Shown one piece after another: positions 36,733 through 45,542 of a stretch of 64,000 nt of DNA; position 1 is the first letter of the stretch, and each line of letters opens with the position of its first letter. The notes below the pieces were generated by a model that saw only the letters and a program-made list of their open reading frames with translations, made no database searches and was not told the DNA's origin. Source of the DNA: an uncultured Clostridium sp. Lineage in GTDB: Bacteria > Bacillota > Clostridia > Lachnospirales > Lachnospiraceae. Position numbers and translations under genes: made by a program. The stretch is from contig URNT01000006.1 of NCBI GenBank assembly GCA_900549235.1, positions 1-64,000 on the forward strand. Reading direction: 5' to 3'.

Positions 36733-38583
36733 TTAAGATTCTTCTTTCTGTTTCTCAAAAATCTCCATAAATTCACTGCCTGTAATGGTCTCCCTTTCCA
36801 GCAGATAAGCGGCAATCTCATGGAGCTTAGCTTCATTTTCACGAAGAATGGAAATGGCCTTCTCATGCTGCTCTCTTACGATCCGAACCACCAGCTCATC
36901 GATCCGTTTTGCCGTATCCGGGGCGCACATCAGAGAGGAGTCCCCTCCCAGATACTGGTTCGTCACCGTTTCCATTGCCACCATGTCAAATTCCTCGGTC
37001 ATGCCGTAGCGGGTAACCATGGCCCTTGCAAGCTTAGTGGCCTGCTCAATATCATTGGAGGCGCCAGTGGTAATGGAATGGAAGATCAGCTCCTCTGCCG
37101 CCCGTCCTCCGGTAAAGGTGGCAATCTTATTCAGAGCTTCATCCTTGCTTAAGAGGTATTTCTGCCCCTCCTCTACCTGCATGGTGTAACCCAGGGCGCC
37201 TGAGGTTCTGGGAATAATCGTAATCTTCTGCACCGGAGCAGAGTGGGTCTGGCAGGCAGCTACAAGAGCATGGCCTACCTCATGGTAGGCAACGATCCGC
37301 CGTTCCTCAGGAGAAATCACCGCGTTTTTCTTCTGATAGCCTGCGATTACCGTTTCTACGCTTTCCTCCAGATCCGACTGGTTTACAAAGGCCCGTCCCA
37401 TACGGACTGCCCGGAGGGCAGCTTCATTGACAATATTGGCAAGCTCCGCGCCGCTGGCTCCGGCTGTGGCCCTGGCTACTGCATGGTAGTCCACATCTTC
37501 CGCCATCTTTACATTTTTTCCATGTACCCTTAAAATGGCTTCCCGCCCTGCAAGGTCCGGCAGTTCCACCGGAACACGTCTGTCAAAACGTCCCGGTCTT
37601 AAAAGAGCCGGATCCAGGGATTCCGGACGGTTGGTGGCCGCCAGGATCACTACTCCCTTCTTTCCGTCAAATCCGTCCATCTCTGTCAGAAGCTGGTTTA
37701 AGGTCTGTTCCCGCTCGTCATTGCCGCTGATGCCGCCGCCGTCACGCTTCTTTCCGATGGTGTCGATCTCGTCGATAAATACGATACAGGGAGCTTTTTC
37801 ATTGGCCTGCTTAAACAGGTCCCGGACTTTAGCCGCTCCCATGCCCACAAACATTTCCACAAATTCTGAGCCGGAAATGGAGAAGAATGGAACATGGGCT
37901 TCTCCTGCCACCGCCTTTGCAAGAAGGGTCTTACCAGTTCCTGGAGGGCCTGCAAGGAGGGCGCCCTTTGGCAGGTTCGCACCGATCTCGGCATATTTCT
38001 GAGGGTTGTGAAGGAAATCCACAATCTCCTTTAAGGCATCCTTGGCCTCCTCCTCACCTGCTACATCCGCAAAGGTAACGCCAGTTTCATTTTCCGCGTA
38101 AATCTTGGCATTTGACTTTCCAAAGGTCATGGCGTTGCCGCCGCCCATACGTTTCATCATCGCCCGGCTCATGATCTGACCGAGCACCACAAAGATCAGA
38201 ATCGGAATGATCCAGGTCATCAGGAAATTAAGGATCGGAGACGCCTCTGTAACGATCTCCCTCTGATAACTGTTTACACCAGCCTGGGACAGCCTGGAGG
38301 TAAGCTCATCACTGCTCCACATATTTCCTGTCTTATAAACCCTCGGCCACTGCTCGTCCTTTAATGTGTACTGAATCTGTGAAAACATTTCATCCACATA
38401 CACATCCTCTACGTTACTGTCTGAAAGCTGAGTGATAAATTCATTAAACGGCACCTCCACAGAACGCTCCAGCACAGAGGGGAATACCAGCGCATTCAGC
38501 ACCATAACGATAAGCAGGACAATAAAATAATAATAAATGAATGGTTTTTTATTATTCCGTTCTCCGTTGTCTTTTAAACCCAT
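36733..38583 (-). CDS. ftsH: ATP-dependent zinc metalloprotease FtsH
   Basis: A 616-residue membrane AAA+ protease that extracts and degrades membrane and regulatory proteins. It has two transmembrane helices (about 14-33 and 117-135) flanking the FtsH extracellular domain, the AAA module with Walker A GPPGTGKT and Walker B FIDEID, the second region of homology ([19 protein letters not shown]), and the zinc site HEVGHA in the M41 domain. The order and length match the family. It is transcribed divergently from a marR gene with a palindrome between the two promoters. Confidence 0.97.
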   Translation of the reverse strand: MGLKDNGERNNKKPFIYYYFIVLLIVMVLNALVFPSVLERSVEVPFNEFITQLSDSNVEDVYVDEMFSQIQYTLKDEQWPRVYKTGNMWSSDELTSRLSQAGVNSYQREIVTEASPILNFLMTWIIPILIFVVLGQIMSRAMMKRMGGGNAMTFGKSNAKIYAENETGVTFADVAGEEEAKDALKEIVDFLHNPQKYAEIGANLPKGALLAGPPGTGKTLLAKAVAGEAHVPFFSISGSEFVEMFVGMGAAKVRDLFKQANEKAPCIVFIDEIDTIGKKRDGGGISGNDEREQTLNQLLTEMDGFDGKKGVVILAATNRPESLDPALLRPGRFDRRVPVELPDLAGREAILRVHGKNVKMAEDVDYHAVARATAGASGAELANIVNEAALRAVRMGRAFVNQSDLEESVETVIAGYQKKNAVISPEERRIVAYHEVGHALVAACQTHSAPVQKITIIPRTSGALGYTMQVEEGQKYLLSKDEALNKIATFTGGRAAEELIFHSITTGASNDIEQATKLARAMVTRYGMTEEFDMVAMETVTNQYLGGDSSLMCAPDTAKRIDELVVRIVREQHEKAISILRENEAKLHEIAAYLLERETITGSEFMEIFEKQKEES

Positions 38584-38623
38584 ATGTTTTCTCCTTTTTC
38601 ATCTAGTGTGTTCACTTACCTGT

Positions 38624-38652
38624 ACCTTAATACCAAAGGGTATATTTGTCAA
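38624..38652 (-). promoter_or_regulatory. Probable ftsH promoter
   Basis: On the minus strand a perfect TTGACA (38652-38647) is 17 bases from a weak TAAGGT (38629-38624). Confidence 0.45.
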
Positions 38653-38655
38653 CAG

Positions 38656-38683
38656 TTAATAGTAAATTTTTATTTACTTTTAA
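38656..38683. promoter_or_regulatory. Palindromic operator candidate between ftsH and marR
   Basis: A 12-4-12 inverted repeat with one mismatch: TTAATAGTAAAT, spacer TTTT, then ATTTACTTTTAA. It fills the gap between the back-to-back -35 boxes of ftsH and the marR gene. AT-rich palindromes of this size are typical MarR sites. Confidence 0.6.
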
Positions 38684-38689
38684 TGTTTG

Positions 38690-38718
38690 TTGACTTTTCA
38701 TTGTTCCTGTGTTACAAC
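38690..38718 (+). promoter_or_regulatory. Probable promoter of the second marR gene
   Basis: TTGACT and TACAAC, 17 bases apart, about 80 bases before the marR start. Confidence 0.45.
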
Positions 38719-38797
38719 AATTACAGCCACTGCATGAAACTATTCGCAGGATAGCCTGCAGGTTTCCTGCCCATTTCATTATAAGGAGGATCGCCCT

Positions 38798-39289
38798 ATG
38801 GAAGAAAATCAAGCAGAAAACATAGACATCCATATAGTGGGAGAACATTTCCTTTCCTTTTCTGTGGGATTTTTTAACCAGATAAGAGGCCAGTTCCAGC
38901 AGCAAAACTGCATTCGCGCCGGAACCCAAGCCTTCCACGCCCTGGTGGTTCTGCATGAATTGGAAGCCCCGCCCCCTACCATGTCCTGTCTGGCAGCCAG
39001 ACTTGGGATCACAAAGCAACAGCTCACCAAGCTGGTCAATGACCTGGAAGACAAGGGACTGGTGCGCCGTGAGCATGACCAGAAAAACCGCCGTCAGGTC
39101 TGTCTTATCATCACCCCCGAAGGGATCCAGAGCCTGTCTCAGCTAAAAAAGGAGATGCTGGACTGTACCGTCAGCGCCTTGTCTGTCTATACCGACCAGG
39201 AGCTTTCAGAACTGGACCAGTCTATCCGGAGCCTTGTACAGCTTCTGCCCAGATTCTGCCCAGAACCGGAACCTGAAAATGATATATAA
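38798..39289 (+). CDS. MarR-family transcriptional regulator
   Basis: A 163-residue winged-helix regulator. The recognition helix region is SCLAARLGITKQQLTKLVNDL (about 65-86), followed by the wing DKGLVRREHDQKNRRQVCL with the D-x-x-x-R-R pattern. It should bind as a dimer to AT-rich palindromes; one lies just upstream, between this gene and ftsH. AAGGAGGATCGCCCT precedes the start. Monocistronic with a strong terminator. The ligand and full target set are not visible from sequence. Confidence 0.88.
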   Translation: MEENQAENIDIHIVGEHFLSFSVGFFNQIRGQFQQQNCIRAGTQAFHALVVLHELEAPPPTMSCLAARLGITKQQLTKLVNDLEDKGLVRREHDQKNRRQVCLIITPEGIQSLSQLKKEMLDCTVSALSVYTDQELSELDQSIRSLVQLLPRFCPEPEPENDI

Positions 39290-39291
39290 GT

Positions 39292-39336
39292 AAAAAGGGA
39301 CAGGATCCTCTCTCTAGAAGAATCCTGTCCCCTTTT
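39292..39336. terminator. Bidirectional terminator between marR and the GntR operon
   Basis: GGGACAGGAT pairs perfectly with ATCCTGTCCC, flanked by A-rich and T-rich runs. Confidence 0.9.
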
Positions 39337-39351
39337 ACTGCCTTATGTAAC

Positions 39352-40104
39352 TCAAAGCCCTCTTGAACGAATGTCGATCAGAAAATCCCTTTTCAAATCA
39401 GGGTTATCCCGTTTATCCTGTCCTGATCCATCACTGAACAGGTCAGGAAAAGCCCTTAAAAGCCTTCGCTCCTGAGTTTTAATCCGATCCAGATGCAGCG
39501 GAAACCAGAACATCAGCTTATCCAGATCTCTGGTAGAAACAGCGCTGACCATAGCCTCATGCTCCTCAATCGCCGCTGCCATAATCCCCTTATCCAGCCT
39601 CAGAGACAAAAGCCTCAAACGGTTATAATTGCCGCACTCTTTTTCCACTACACTGCAGCAATACTCCCTGCCTGCCTCTTTATAAAATACACGGTGAAAT
39701 TGCTCATCTGCTGAAAAATATCCCCGTATATCCCCTTCCTTAAAACACTCCTTCTGGATCCGGATGGATTCCTCCAACTGAAGGATCACTGTAGGCGAAA
39801 ACACCGCAATAAAATCCCTCATAACCTGCTCTTCAATGGACTTGCGTATAAAACGTTCATTATCAATACGCTCTAAATCCAACGTAGAAATCATAGTCCC
39901 TCTTTGGGGCAAAAAGGTAATCAGTCCCTCCTGGGCAAGACGGATCAAGGCCTCCCGTCCGGGAGACCTGCCTACATTATAGCTTTCGCAAAGATCCTTT
40001 ATACTGAAAAATGTTCCCGGCTTCAGCCGGAGGCTTACAATATCATCCCGCAACACTGCATATACATCATATCCGTCGCCTTTTTTTTCTGGTTCAGCGT
40101 TCAT
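39352..40104 (-). CDS. GntR-family regulator with FCD ligand-binding domain
   Basis: A 250-residue regulator. The N-terminal winged helix (about 15-80) has IVSLRLKPGTFFSIKDL and the recognition-helix region VGRSPGREALIRLAQEGL, followed by the wing FLPQRGTMIS. The C-terminal all-helical FCD domain (about 95-225) has a possible metal/ligand set in the D, H and later E/H residues (EQFHRVFY, EEHEAMV). Such regulators usually bind an organic acid and repress the neighbouring catabolic genes. It is the last gene of the transporter-hydantoinase operon and overlaps the zincin-like gene by 11 bases. Confidence 0.88.
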   Translation of the reverse strand: MNAEPEKKGDGYDVYAVLRDDIVSLRLKPGTFFSIKDLCESYNVGRSPGREALIRLAQEGLITFLPQRGTMISTLDLERIDNERFIRKSIEEQVMRDFIAVFSPTVILQLEESIRIQKECFKEGDIRGYFSADEQFHRVFYKEAGREYCCSVVEKECGNYNRLRLLSLRLDKGIMAAAIEEHEAMVSAVSTRDLDKLMFWFPLHLDRIKTQERRLLRAFPDLFSDGSGQDKRDNPDLKRDFLIDIRSRGL

Positions 40105-40738
40105 GGCTCACTTCCATATCATGTTTTGTTGCAGCAAGAAGATAATTGGTATAAAGCAGAGGCGAAAAGGACGCCTCTGCCATCAGCTTTGAAAAATGGA
40201 TCGCTCCGATCTCGCTGGCTGTCTCTACTCTCCTGTCCACAGGTATGATTCCCAGAAACCTTGTCCTGATTTTCACCTGCCTTGTACAGATGCCGGGAGT
40301 CTGTTCCTCAATTCCGTGGAACAACTCATGAAACAGGACAATCTCCCTAAACTTCTTAAGCGGTTCCTCCGGGCACTCTGTCATCCCTCTCATATACCCT
40401 TCTGCCAGGGACATCACTCGCCGGTTCAAGCGGACGGTCCGGCTGTCCGGTTCCAGCAATCCCATATACATAAAGGAGGGCATCAGCTCCGGCGCCTCCT
40501 CTATGATGTGAAATCCAAGCTTTTTTATATAATCCTCAGCCCTCATAGAGCCAAACTGCTTTATTATACGCTGCCTCTGCAACTGCGCTTCCTGCATACA
40601 CCGCTTTATTATAGTTGATTTTTCTATAGATTTCAACGGTTTCGCCGCAGAATCTTCCTCCAACAGCTTCATATAGCAGATTTCATCCCAGGATGCTTCG
40701 GAGCACTCCCCTCCCTTTATATCATCAGCGCAGTGCAT
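40094..40738 (-). CDS. Zincin-like protein of unknown function (HExxH)
   Basis: A 214-residue protein not assigned to a known family. It contains LFHELFHGIEE (HExxH near residue 138), and about 35 residues later ETASEIGAIHFSK, which could supply a third zinc ligand, as in DUF955/M78-like zincins. The first 50 residues are helical and poorly defined. The first ATG lies inside the 3' end of the hydantoinase gene without a clear ribosome site; an internal ATG at 40672 is an alternative. Both flanking genes overlap it, so it belongs to the operon. It may cleave the GntR regulator, process a partner, or be a catabolic metalloenzyme; nothing decides this. Confidence 0.68.
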   Translation of the reverse strand: MHCADDIKGGECSEASWDEICYMKLLEEDSAAKPLKSIEKSTIIKRCMQEAQLQRQRIIKQFGSMRAEDYIKKLGFHIIEEAPELMPSFMYMGLLEPDSRTVRLNRRVMSLAEGYMRGMTECPEEPLKKFREIVLFHELFHGIEEQTPGICTRQVKIRTRFLGIIPVDRRVETASEIGAIHFSKLMAEASFSPLLYTNYLLAATKHDMEVSHER

Positions 40739-42854
40739 TCTTAGCCAGTACCAGAATAAGCCCTTCCTCCGGTGCCCGGTCAGCCAGTTCTGCCTCGATC
40801 AGGCCAGCTACCTGGCTGTATTCGGGGATTCCTGAATAGTCGATTACTCTCGGCCCTGCAATCACATACACATCCGGGTTGATCCTGACCTCTGATGAAA
40901 AATCAGAAGCTTTATCCCAGATCTGCTTTAAGTCAGCAGTTGCTTGCCTCATAACTGTCCTCATGCAAAGACCATTGGAACGCTGGATTTTAACAAAGCC
41001 TTTCTTATCAATAACCCGAATCTGTTTTTTATTTCCCTTTGCGCAGGTCACCACAAAGACCTGTCCGTTAGAAGCCTCCAGCACCGCCTCGGACTCTGAA
41101 ACCCCCATTGACTGCGCACCAATCTCAAGAGCTTCCTTTTCATCACAGTTTTTCATCAGATCCGTTGTTTTTACCTCTGTAGATCCCATGGCAATGGCAG
41201 TTACCTTCTGTGCCTGTTCGTCGATCTCTACATAAACCTCGATACTGTCCTCAACCGCGCCGGAATTCATTGCCATTTCCTTGGCTTCCTTTTTCAACTG
41301 GGCAATATCCTGGGCAGTAGGATTGGGAAGGGTCCGCTCCACCATTTCCCGAACCATGGCCAGGGCAACACCAATGGAAGAAATAACCTCTGCGTGCTCC
41401 GGAATCTGGAATTTAAAGCCCATATCATTTGCCGTGAAGGTTAATAAAGTTCCTGCTCCGCCGCCTGCTCCAACCAGTACGATCTGATCCCGTTCAATTT
41501 TATATTTTAAAATCAGATCTTCGATAACCGGCTTGATCTTATCTGCGGACTTCTGAAGAATGGCTCTTGCCGTGTCCTCAACAGACATTCCTACTTCCTT
41601 TGCAAGAAGCTCCATTGCAATTCTGGCTGACTCCGCATTTCCACAGGCATAATCTCCTGGCTTCAGAATCCCCAGTACATTGGCTGCACAGGTATTTGTA
41701 ATGGTAACTGACTCTCCATTATTTAAACGGATCGCCACATAATCTGCGGGATCATTTTCCCTCGGCTGCATATAATACAGCTTTGCCCCTTCAAACAGAG
41801 CTGTGTCTGTAAAGCAGGCGTAGCCCATATTTGCAATGTGGGCAGAACGGGGACCTACATCTGTAATCCCGTTTTTTCCGGCACGTACCATAGAGCCTCC
41901 GGCCACTCCCAGGACACGCACATCCAGGGAATTTACATACGTTCTATGGCCTCCGATAATCGCATAATCAACAGCCGGACGTCCGTTTTTAATCACCCCG
42001 ATGTTGGTAGAGGTTCCACCTACTTCAAAGTAAATGCCATTGGAAGCCCTGAGGTACATCAAAGCTCCAATTACAGAAGCAGCAGGGCCGCTGAGCATGG
42101 TAAGGACGGGACGCTTCTTCATCTCGTTTACTTCCATAACTCCTCCGTCTCCCCTCATGATCATCAGGGGTACCTTTACACCGGTTGACCGCACAGAGGA
42201 CTCAGTGCTGTTGGCTGTCTCCATCATTTTGGGAAGGATGCTGGCATTCAGGGCCGCCGTCCTTGTACGGGTAGCAAGCCCGTAAAGCTTTGTAATATCA
42301 GAGGCCATGGAACTTGGAAGCCCCATCTGCTCCGCAATATCCGCTACCATCTTTTCCTCTGATATGTTATCCACGCCAAAGGCCTTTGAGGAAACGATCA
42401 CACGATCTCCCTTATCATAAAGGCTCTGGATCACTTCCCTGACAGAAGACTCATTCATCTCCTTTGACTTCATAAATGTTGAATCAATGTGGATGAATTT
42501 ACCGGTTCCCAGATCGATGTCAGGAATTCTGGTCTGCCGCTTTGCCAAAAAGCCTTCCAGACCACCCTTTCCTATACCGATCACTCCTACATCCGCCACA
42601 TCACCTTCCAAAAGGGCATTCGTTGCCTGAGTGGTGCTGTGGGCAATAAAAATTACCTCATCCGGGCTGATCTTGCTCTCCTCCAGACATTTCCGGAAGG
42701 AATCCACCACTCCCTTTGCCACCCCTTCTTCTGCAAAATGAGTGGTCATAACAGAGCCTTTTCCTACGATCTCATTGGTCGCATTGTCAATCGCTACTGC
42801 CTTTGTATGGGTTCCTCCTACATCGATTCCAATACGGATTGCTCTTTTTTCCAT
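40725..42854 (-). CDS. Hydantoinase/oxoprolinase A-subunit family protein
   Basis: A 709-residue protein with the hydantoinase A N-terminal domain (IGIDVGGTHTKAVAID, then HSTTQATNALLEGDVADVGVIG) and the main domain (MLSGPAASVIGAL, FEVGGTSTNIGV, GVAGGSMVRAG). The family opens cyclic amides such as hydantoin or 5-oxoproline at the cost of ATP, usually with a HyuB subunit. No HyuB gene is present here, and the C-terminal region differs from the usual short tail. The substrate is unknown. It is placed between a membrane transporter (23 bases upstream) and the zincin-like gene (14-base overlap). Confidence 0.88.
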   Translation of the reverse strand: MEKRAIRIGIDVGGTHTKAVAIDNATNEIVGKGSVMTTHFAEEGVAKGVVDSFRKCLEESKISPDEVIFIAHSTTQATNALLEGDVADVGVIGIGKGGLEGFLAKRQTRIPDIDLGTGKFIHIDSTFMKSKEMNESSVREVIQSLYDKGDRVIVSSKAFGVDNISEEKMVADIAEQMGLPSSMASDITKLYGLATRTRTAALNASILPKMMETANSTESSVRSTGVKVPLMIMRGDGGVMEVNEMKKRPVLTMLSGPAASVIGALMYLRASNGIYFEVGGTSTNIGVIKNGRPAVDYAIIGGHRTYVNSLDVRVLGVAGGSMVRAGKNGITDVGPRSAHIANMGYACFTDTALFEGAKLYYMQPRENDPADYVAIRLNNGESVTITNTCAANVLGILKPGDYACGNAESARIAMELLAKEVGMSVEDTARAILQKSADKIKPVIEDLILKYKIERDQIVLVGAGGGAGTLLTFTANDMGFKFQIPEHAEVISSIGVALAMVREMVERTLPNPTAQDIAQLKKEAKEMAMNSGAVEDSIEVYVEIDEQAQKVTAIAMGSTEVKTTDLMKNCDEKEALEIGAQSMGVSESEAVLEASNGQVFVVTCAKGNKKQIRVIDKKGFVKIQRSNGLCMRTVMRQATADLKQIWDKASDFSSEVRINPDVYVIAGPRVIDYSGIPEYSQVAGLIEAELADRAPEEGLILVLAKNALR

Positions 42855-42876
42855 AGACTCTCCTTTCTTACCGCCC

Positions 42877-44154
42877 TTACAAAATGCTGTAGGTCAGATA
42901 ACCAACAATCTGGATTGCTATAAATGCCACCCAGCCCCATGGGAGGTTGGTTTTAATATAGGTTTTCGGCTCCAGCTTCGCATAGCTTAAAGCCCACATG
43001 GTCCAGGACTGTGTTGGGCAGGCTGATGCCACAATTGCCACTGGCGGAACTAAGAACAGCATAAATAAGTAGCTCTCTGTAAACACTCCCATTGCCTGAA
43101 GAATAGATGCCAGAGCAATTCCTGAACCCCAGATCATCAACGGGCCTCTGAACAGAGCCAGAGGAGCAAGTATACAGAATACCGCCAGCAGTACAACCGG
43201 AGACCGAGGGATAAAACCGCCCAGCAGATTCTGAAGGATTGGCGCTACCTCTTTGGCTGCAGCCTGGAAAATATTTACTCCGTAAAGCATTCCGATCAAA
43301 AGTCCTGAATCCGCAACTCCGTCATAAAGTGTTTTCTGGATCTTTTCAACTGCCTTTTGATAGCTTGTCATATTTCTGGTAAATAAAAGCCCTAATACAA
43401 TTCCAAGCAGGAAGGCCGGCACAGGCTGCCATCCAAAGAAGGAAACCATAATAATCGGTACAAACGGAACCACCATGCAATAGAAAGGCAGCTCCTTTGC
43501 TTCAACATCCACAGAGGCCGCAAAGGCTCTTGAACGTTTCTGTCTTGCATAGTTAAATACAATAAATACGACCATGACAGCAATGCTGATCACTGTTGCG
43601 ATCACAGCAAAACGGATATATCTGTCATCATACTGAATGTCGGGAAATACCGCAAAAAACTGGCTTACATATGCAATATTTAAATACATACCGGATGCAA
43701 CTGCCAGCATATAAGCGCCAACCGCCGTTTTTTTGTCGATACCCAGTGAAAACATAATAGGAAGAACGATCATGCCAATGGCCATAACAGATCCTACGCC
43801 AAAGGCACTGCAGAAGATTAAAGCGCATACAAGATTAAGAAGAAGAGCGGTAAGCAAAGGCTTATCTCCTGCCAGCTCTACCGTTTTCTTAATAATGTAA
43901 CCCGCAATCCCCGTATCCACCAGCACTCTTCCGAACCAGGCGCCAAATACAATGATGGCAATGGTTTTACCATAGCTTTCAACTGACTGCTCGAATACTA
44001 CATTCACTACGGTTTCAATGGGAACCAGACCAATGATACACCACAATACGGCTGTCACAATAAAGCCAATCAGCAGATTCCCCCCTCTGAAGCAATATAC
44101 GATCAATCCCACAAAGGTGATCAACAGTAATATGCCCGCAATGATGTCTGTCAT
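42877..44154 (-). CDS. Anion/organic-acid permease of the ion transporter superfamily
   Basis: A 425-residue membrane protein with about eleven hydrophobic helices in two similar halves. Stretches such as IAIIVFGAWFGRVLVDTGIAGYI, and CSAFGVGSVMAIGMIVLPIM resemble CitM/GntP/DcuC-type carriers of the ion transporter superfamily. It probably imports the substrate of the hydantoinase-like enzyme encoded next. First gene of the operon; a large operator-like palindrome lies about 30-55 bases before its start. The precise family is uncertain. Confidence 0.82.
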   Translation of the reverse strand: MTDIIAGILLLITFVGLIVYCFRGGNLLIGFIVTAVLWCIIGLVPIETVVNVVFEQSVESYGKTIAIIVFGAWFGRVLVDTGIAGYIIKKTVELAGDKPLLTALLLNLVCALIFCSAFGVGSVMAIGMIVLPIMFSLGIDKKTAVGAYMLAVASGMYLNIAYVSQFFAVFPDIQYDDRYIRFAVIATVISIAVMVVFIVFNYARQKRSRAFAASVDVEAKELPFYCMVVPFVPIIMVSFFGWQPVPAFLLGIVLGLLFTRNMTSYQKAVEKIQKTLYDGVADSGLLIGMLYGVNIFQAAAKEVAPILQNLLGGFIPRSPVVLLAVFCILAPLALFRGPLMIWGSGIALASILQAMGVFTESYLFMLFLVPPVAIVASACPTQSWTMWALSYAKLEPKTYIKTNLPWGWVAFIAIQIVGYLTYSIL

Positions 44155-44183
44155 AAGAAATACCTCCTTAGTATTGTTTGATG

Positions 44184-44209
44184 CTAATATATTACAACTA
44201 ATATATTAG
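44184..44209. promoter_or_regulatory. Operator candidate of the transporter/hydantoinase operon
   Basis: A perfect 11-4-11 inverted repeat, CTAATATATTA-CAAC-TAATATATTAG. Each arm also contains the self-palindrome TAATATATTA, so it can be read as two tandem sites. It lies right upstream of the permease start, in the place expected for a GntR/FCD operator. Confidence 0.65.
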
Positions 44210-44352
44210 TTTGTCTATAGGGAATATTGCGGTTTTTTTATTTATTTTTTATGCATTTTTAACAATTGTATAGGGGTTTTTTAGAAACAATCGAACCTAT
44301 TTTAAAATTTTATTTCTCCTGGATCTCTATATTTTTTCAATCTGATATATCA

Positions 44353-44382
44353 TTGATAGTTCAAATGCATCCCATATATAAT
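44353..44382 (+). promoter_or_regulatory. Promoter of the small CxCxxC gene
   Basis: TTGATA and a perfect TATAAT, 18 bases apart, about 90 bases before the start codon. Confidence 0.55.
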
Positions 44383-44473
44383 AGTTACAGAGATTTATGC
44401 TGTATTTGGAAATTTTTCTGGGTTACGCAACCTGCCGCAAGACAGGAAATCATAAGAAAGAAGGGTATTTACC

Positions 44474-44725
44474 ATGACCAAAGAAACCAGAGACTACACA
44501 ATCGAAAAATCAAAAGAACTCATCGCTTCCCCTACCTGCAGCGCCGAGGCAAAGTCCGCTGCCCAGGCCTGGATCGAGGCTGCCGGTACGAACCGGGAGG
44601 AGGCTGCGAAGGGTATTGCGGCCCACGCCATGGAGATCAAGGAAAAGGGTGCTCTGTACTGCGACTGCCCGGCATGCGCCGCAGTGGAGGCCATCCTTAA
44701 GAAAAAAGAGCTTTTATTAGACTGA
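44474..44725 (+). CDS. Small hypothetical protein with a C-terminal CxCxxC motif
   Basis: An 83-residue soluble protein of unknown function. Most of it is Ala/Glu-rich helix (SAEAKSAAQAWIEAAGTNREE), followed by LYCDCPACAAVEAIL, where the three closely spaced cysteines could bind a metal or form a redox site. AGAAGGGTATTTACC precedes the start. It has its own promoter and a strong terminator, so expression looks deliberate. Confidence 0.75.
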   Translation: MTKETRDYTIEKSKELIASPTCSAEAKSAAQAWIEAAGTNREEAAKGIAAHAMEIKEKGALYCDCPACAAVEAILKKKELLLD

Positions 44726-44732
44726 TCGGAGT

Positions 44733-44784
44733 AAAAAACAGGCAGTGCCCATGGTTTGCGCCATGTGCAGACTGCCTGTTTTTA
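44733..44784. terminator. Bidirectional terminator
   Basis: AAAAAACAGGCAGT pairs with ACTGCCTGTTTTT, with an inner GCCCATGG/CCATGTGC stem. It serves the small gene on the left and the ABC transporter operon on the right. Confidence 0.88.
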
Positions 44785-44792
44785 TCGCACCT

Positions 44793-45542
44793 TTACAGTA
44801 CCTTGCTTAAGAAGGCTTTCAGACGCTCATTTTTAGGATTGGTGAAAAATTCCTCTGGAGCGGCTTCCTCTACAAAGTTTCCGCCGTCCATAAACATCAC
44901 TCTGGTGGCAACCTCTCTTGCAAAGCCCATCTCATGGGTCACTACCACCATGGTCATCTTTTCCTCTGCCAGGTCCCGCATTACATTCAGAACCTCGCCT
45001 ACCATCTCCGGATCCAGAGCTGAGGTTGGCTCATCAAAAAGCATCACATCCGGCTTCATGCACAGAGCCCTGACAATGGCGATACGCTGCTTCTGGCCGC
45101 CGGAAAGCTGGCTCGGATAGGCGTGGGCACGATCTGCCAGCCCCACCCGCTCAAGAAGGGCCATGGCCTCTGCTTCCGCCTCAGCCTGGCTCCTGCCCTG
45201 AAGCTTCACCGGCGCGATGGTCAGGTTTTTCATAATATCCATATGAGGGAACAGGTTAAACTGCTGAAACACCATCCCCATCTTCTGTCGGTGCTTGTCA
45301 ATATTGGTCCTTCTGTCTGTAATGTCCGTTCCTTCAAAAAAGATATGTCCCTCTGTAGGCTCCTCCAGACGGTTTAAGCACCGTAAAAAGGTACTCTTTC
45401 CGGAACCAGATGGCCCTACTACAAATACCACATCTCCCTGATGAATATCTACATTCACGCCCTTTAATACATGGATGTCTCCAAAGCTCTTTCCAAGGTT
45501 CTTCACCTGGATCAGCGCGTCTCCCATTTTATTAGCGCTCAT
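44793..45542 (-). CDS. Polar amino acid ABC transporter ATPase (GlnQ type)
   Basis: A 249-residue ABC ATPase with Walker [10 protein letters not shown], the Q-loop FQQFNLFPH, signature LSGGQKQR, Walker [15 protein letters not shown] and switch His in [11 protein letters not shown]. The Q-loop and the signature run match the polar amino-acid importers. It energises uptake with the permease (11-base overlap) and the binding protein encoded upstream. Confidence 0.96.
   Translation of the reverse strand: MSANKMGDALIQVKNLGKSFGDIHVLKGVNVDIHQGDVVFVVGPSGSGKSTFLRCLNRLEEPTEGHIFFEGTDITDRRTNIDKHRQKMGMVFQQFNLFPHMDIMKNLTIAPVKLQGRSQAEAEAEAMALLERVGLADRAHAYPSQLSGGQKQRIAIVRALCMKPDVMLFDEPTSALDPEMVGEVLNVMRDLAEEKMTMVVVTHEMGFAREVATRVMFMDGGNFVEEAAPEEFFTNPKNERLKAFLSKVL

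Larger units (their letters stand above)
44155..44473. other. Intergenic region between two divergent genes
   Basis: 319 AT-rich bases without a convincing gene. They hold the operator-like palindrome of the transporter operon (44184-44209), a promoter for the small gene on the right (44353-44382) and an AATCGAAC element (44289-44296) resembling the LexA half site found elsewhere in the window. Confidence 0.7.

Noticed and set aside
40725..42854. Complete 5-oxoprolinase
   Set aside because: Only the A-type subunit is present, and no B-type subunit gene is found in the window, so a specific reaction is not assigned.
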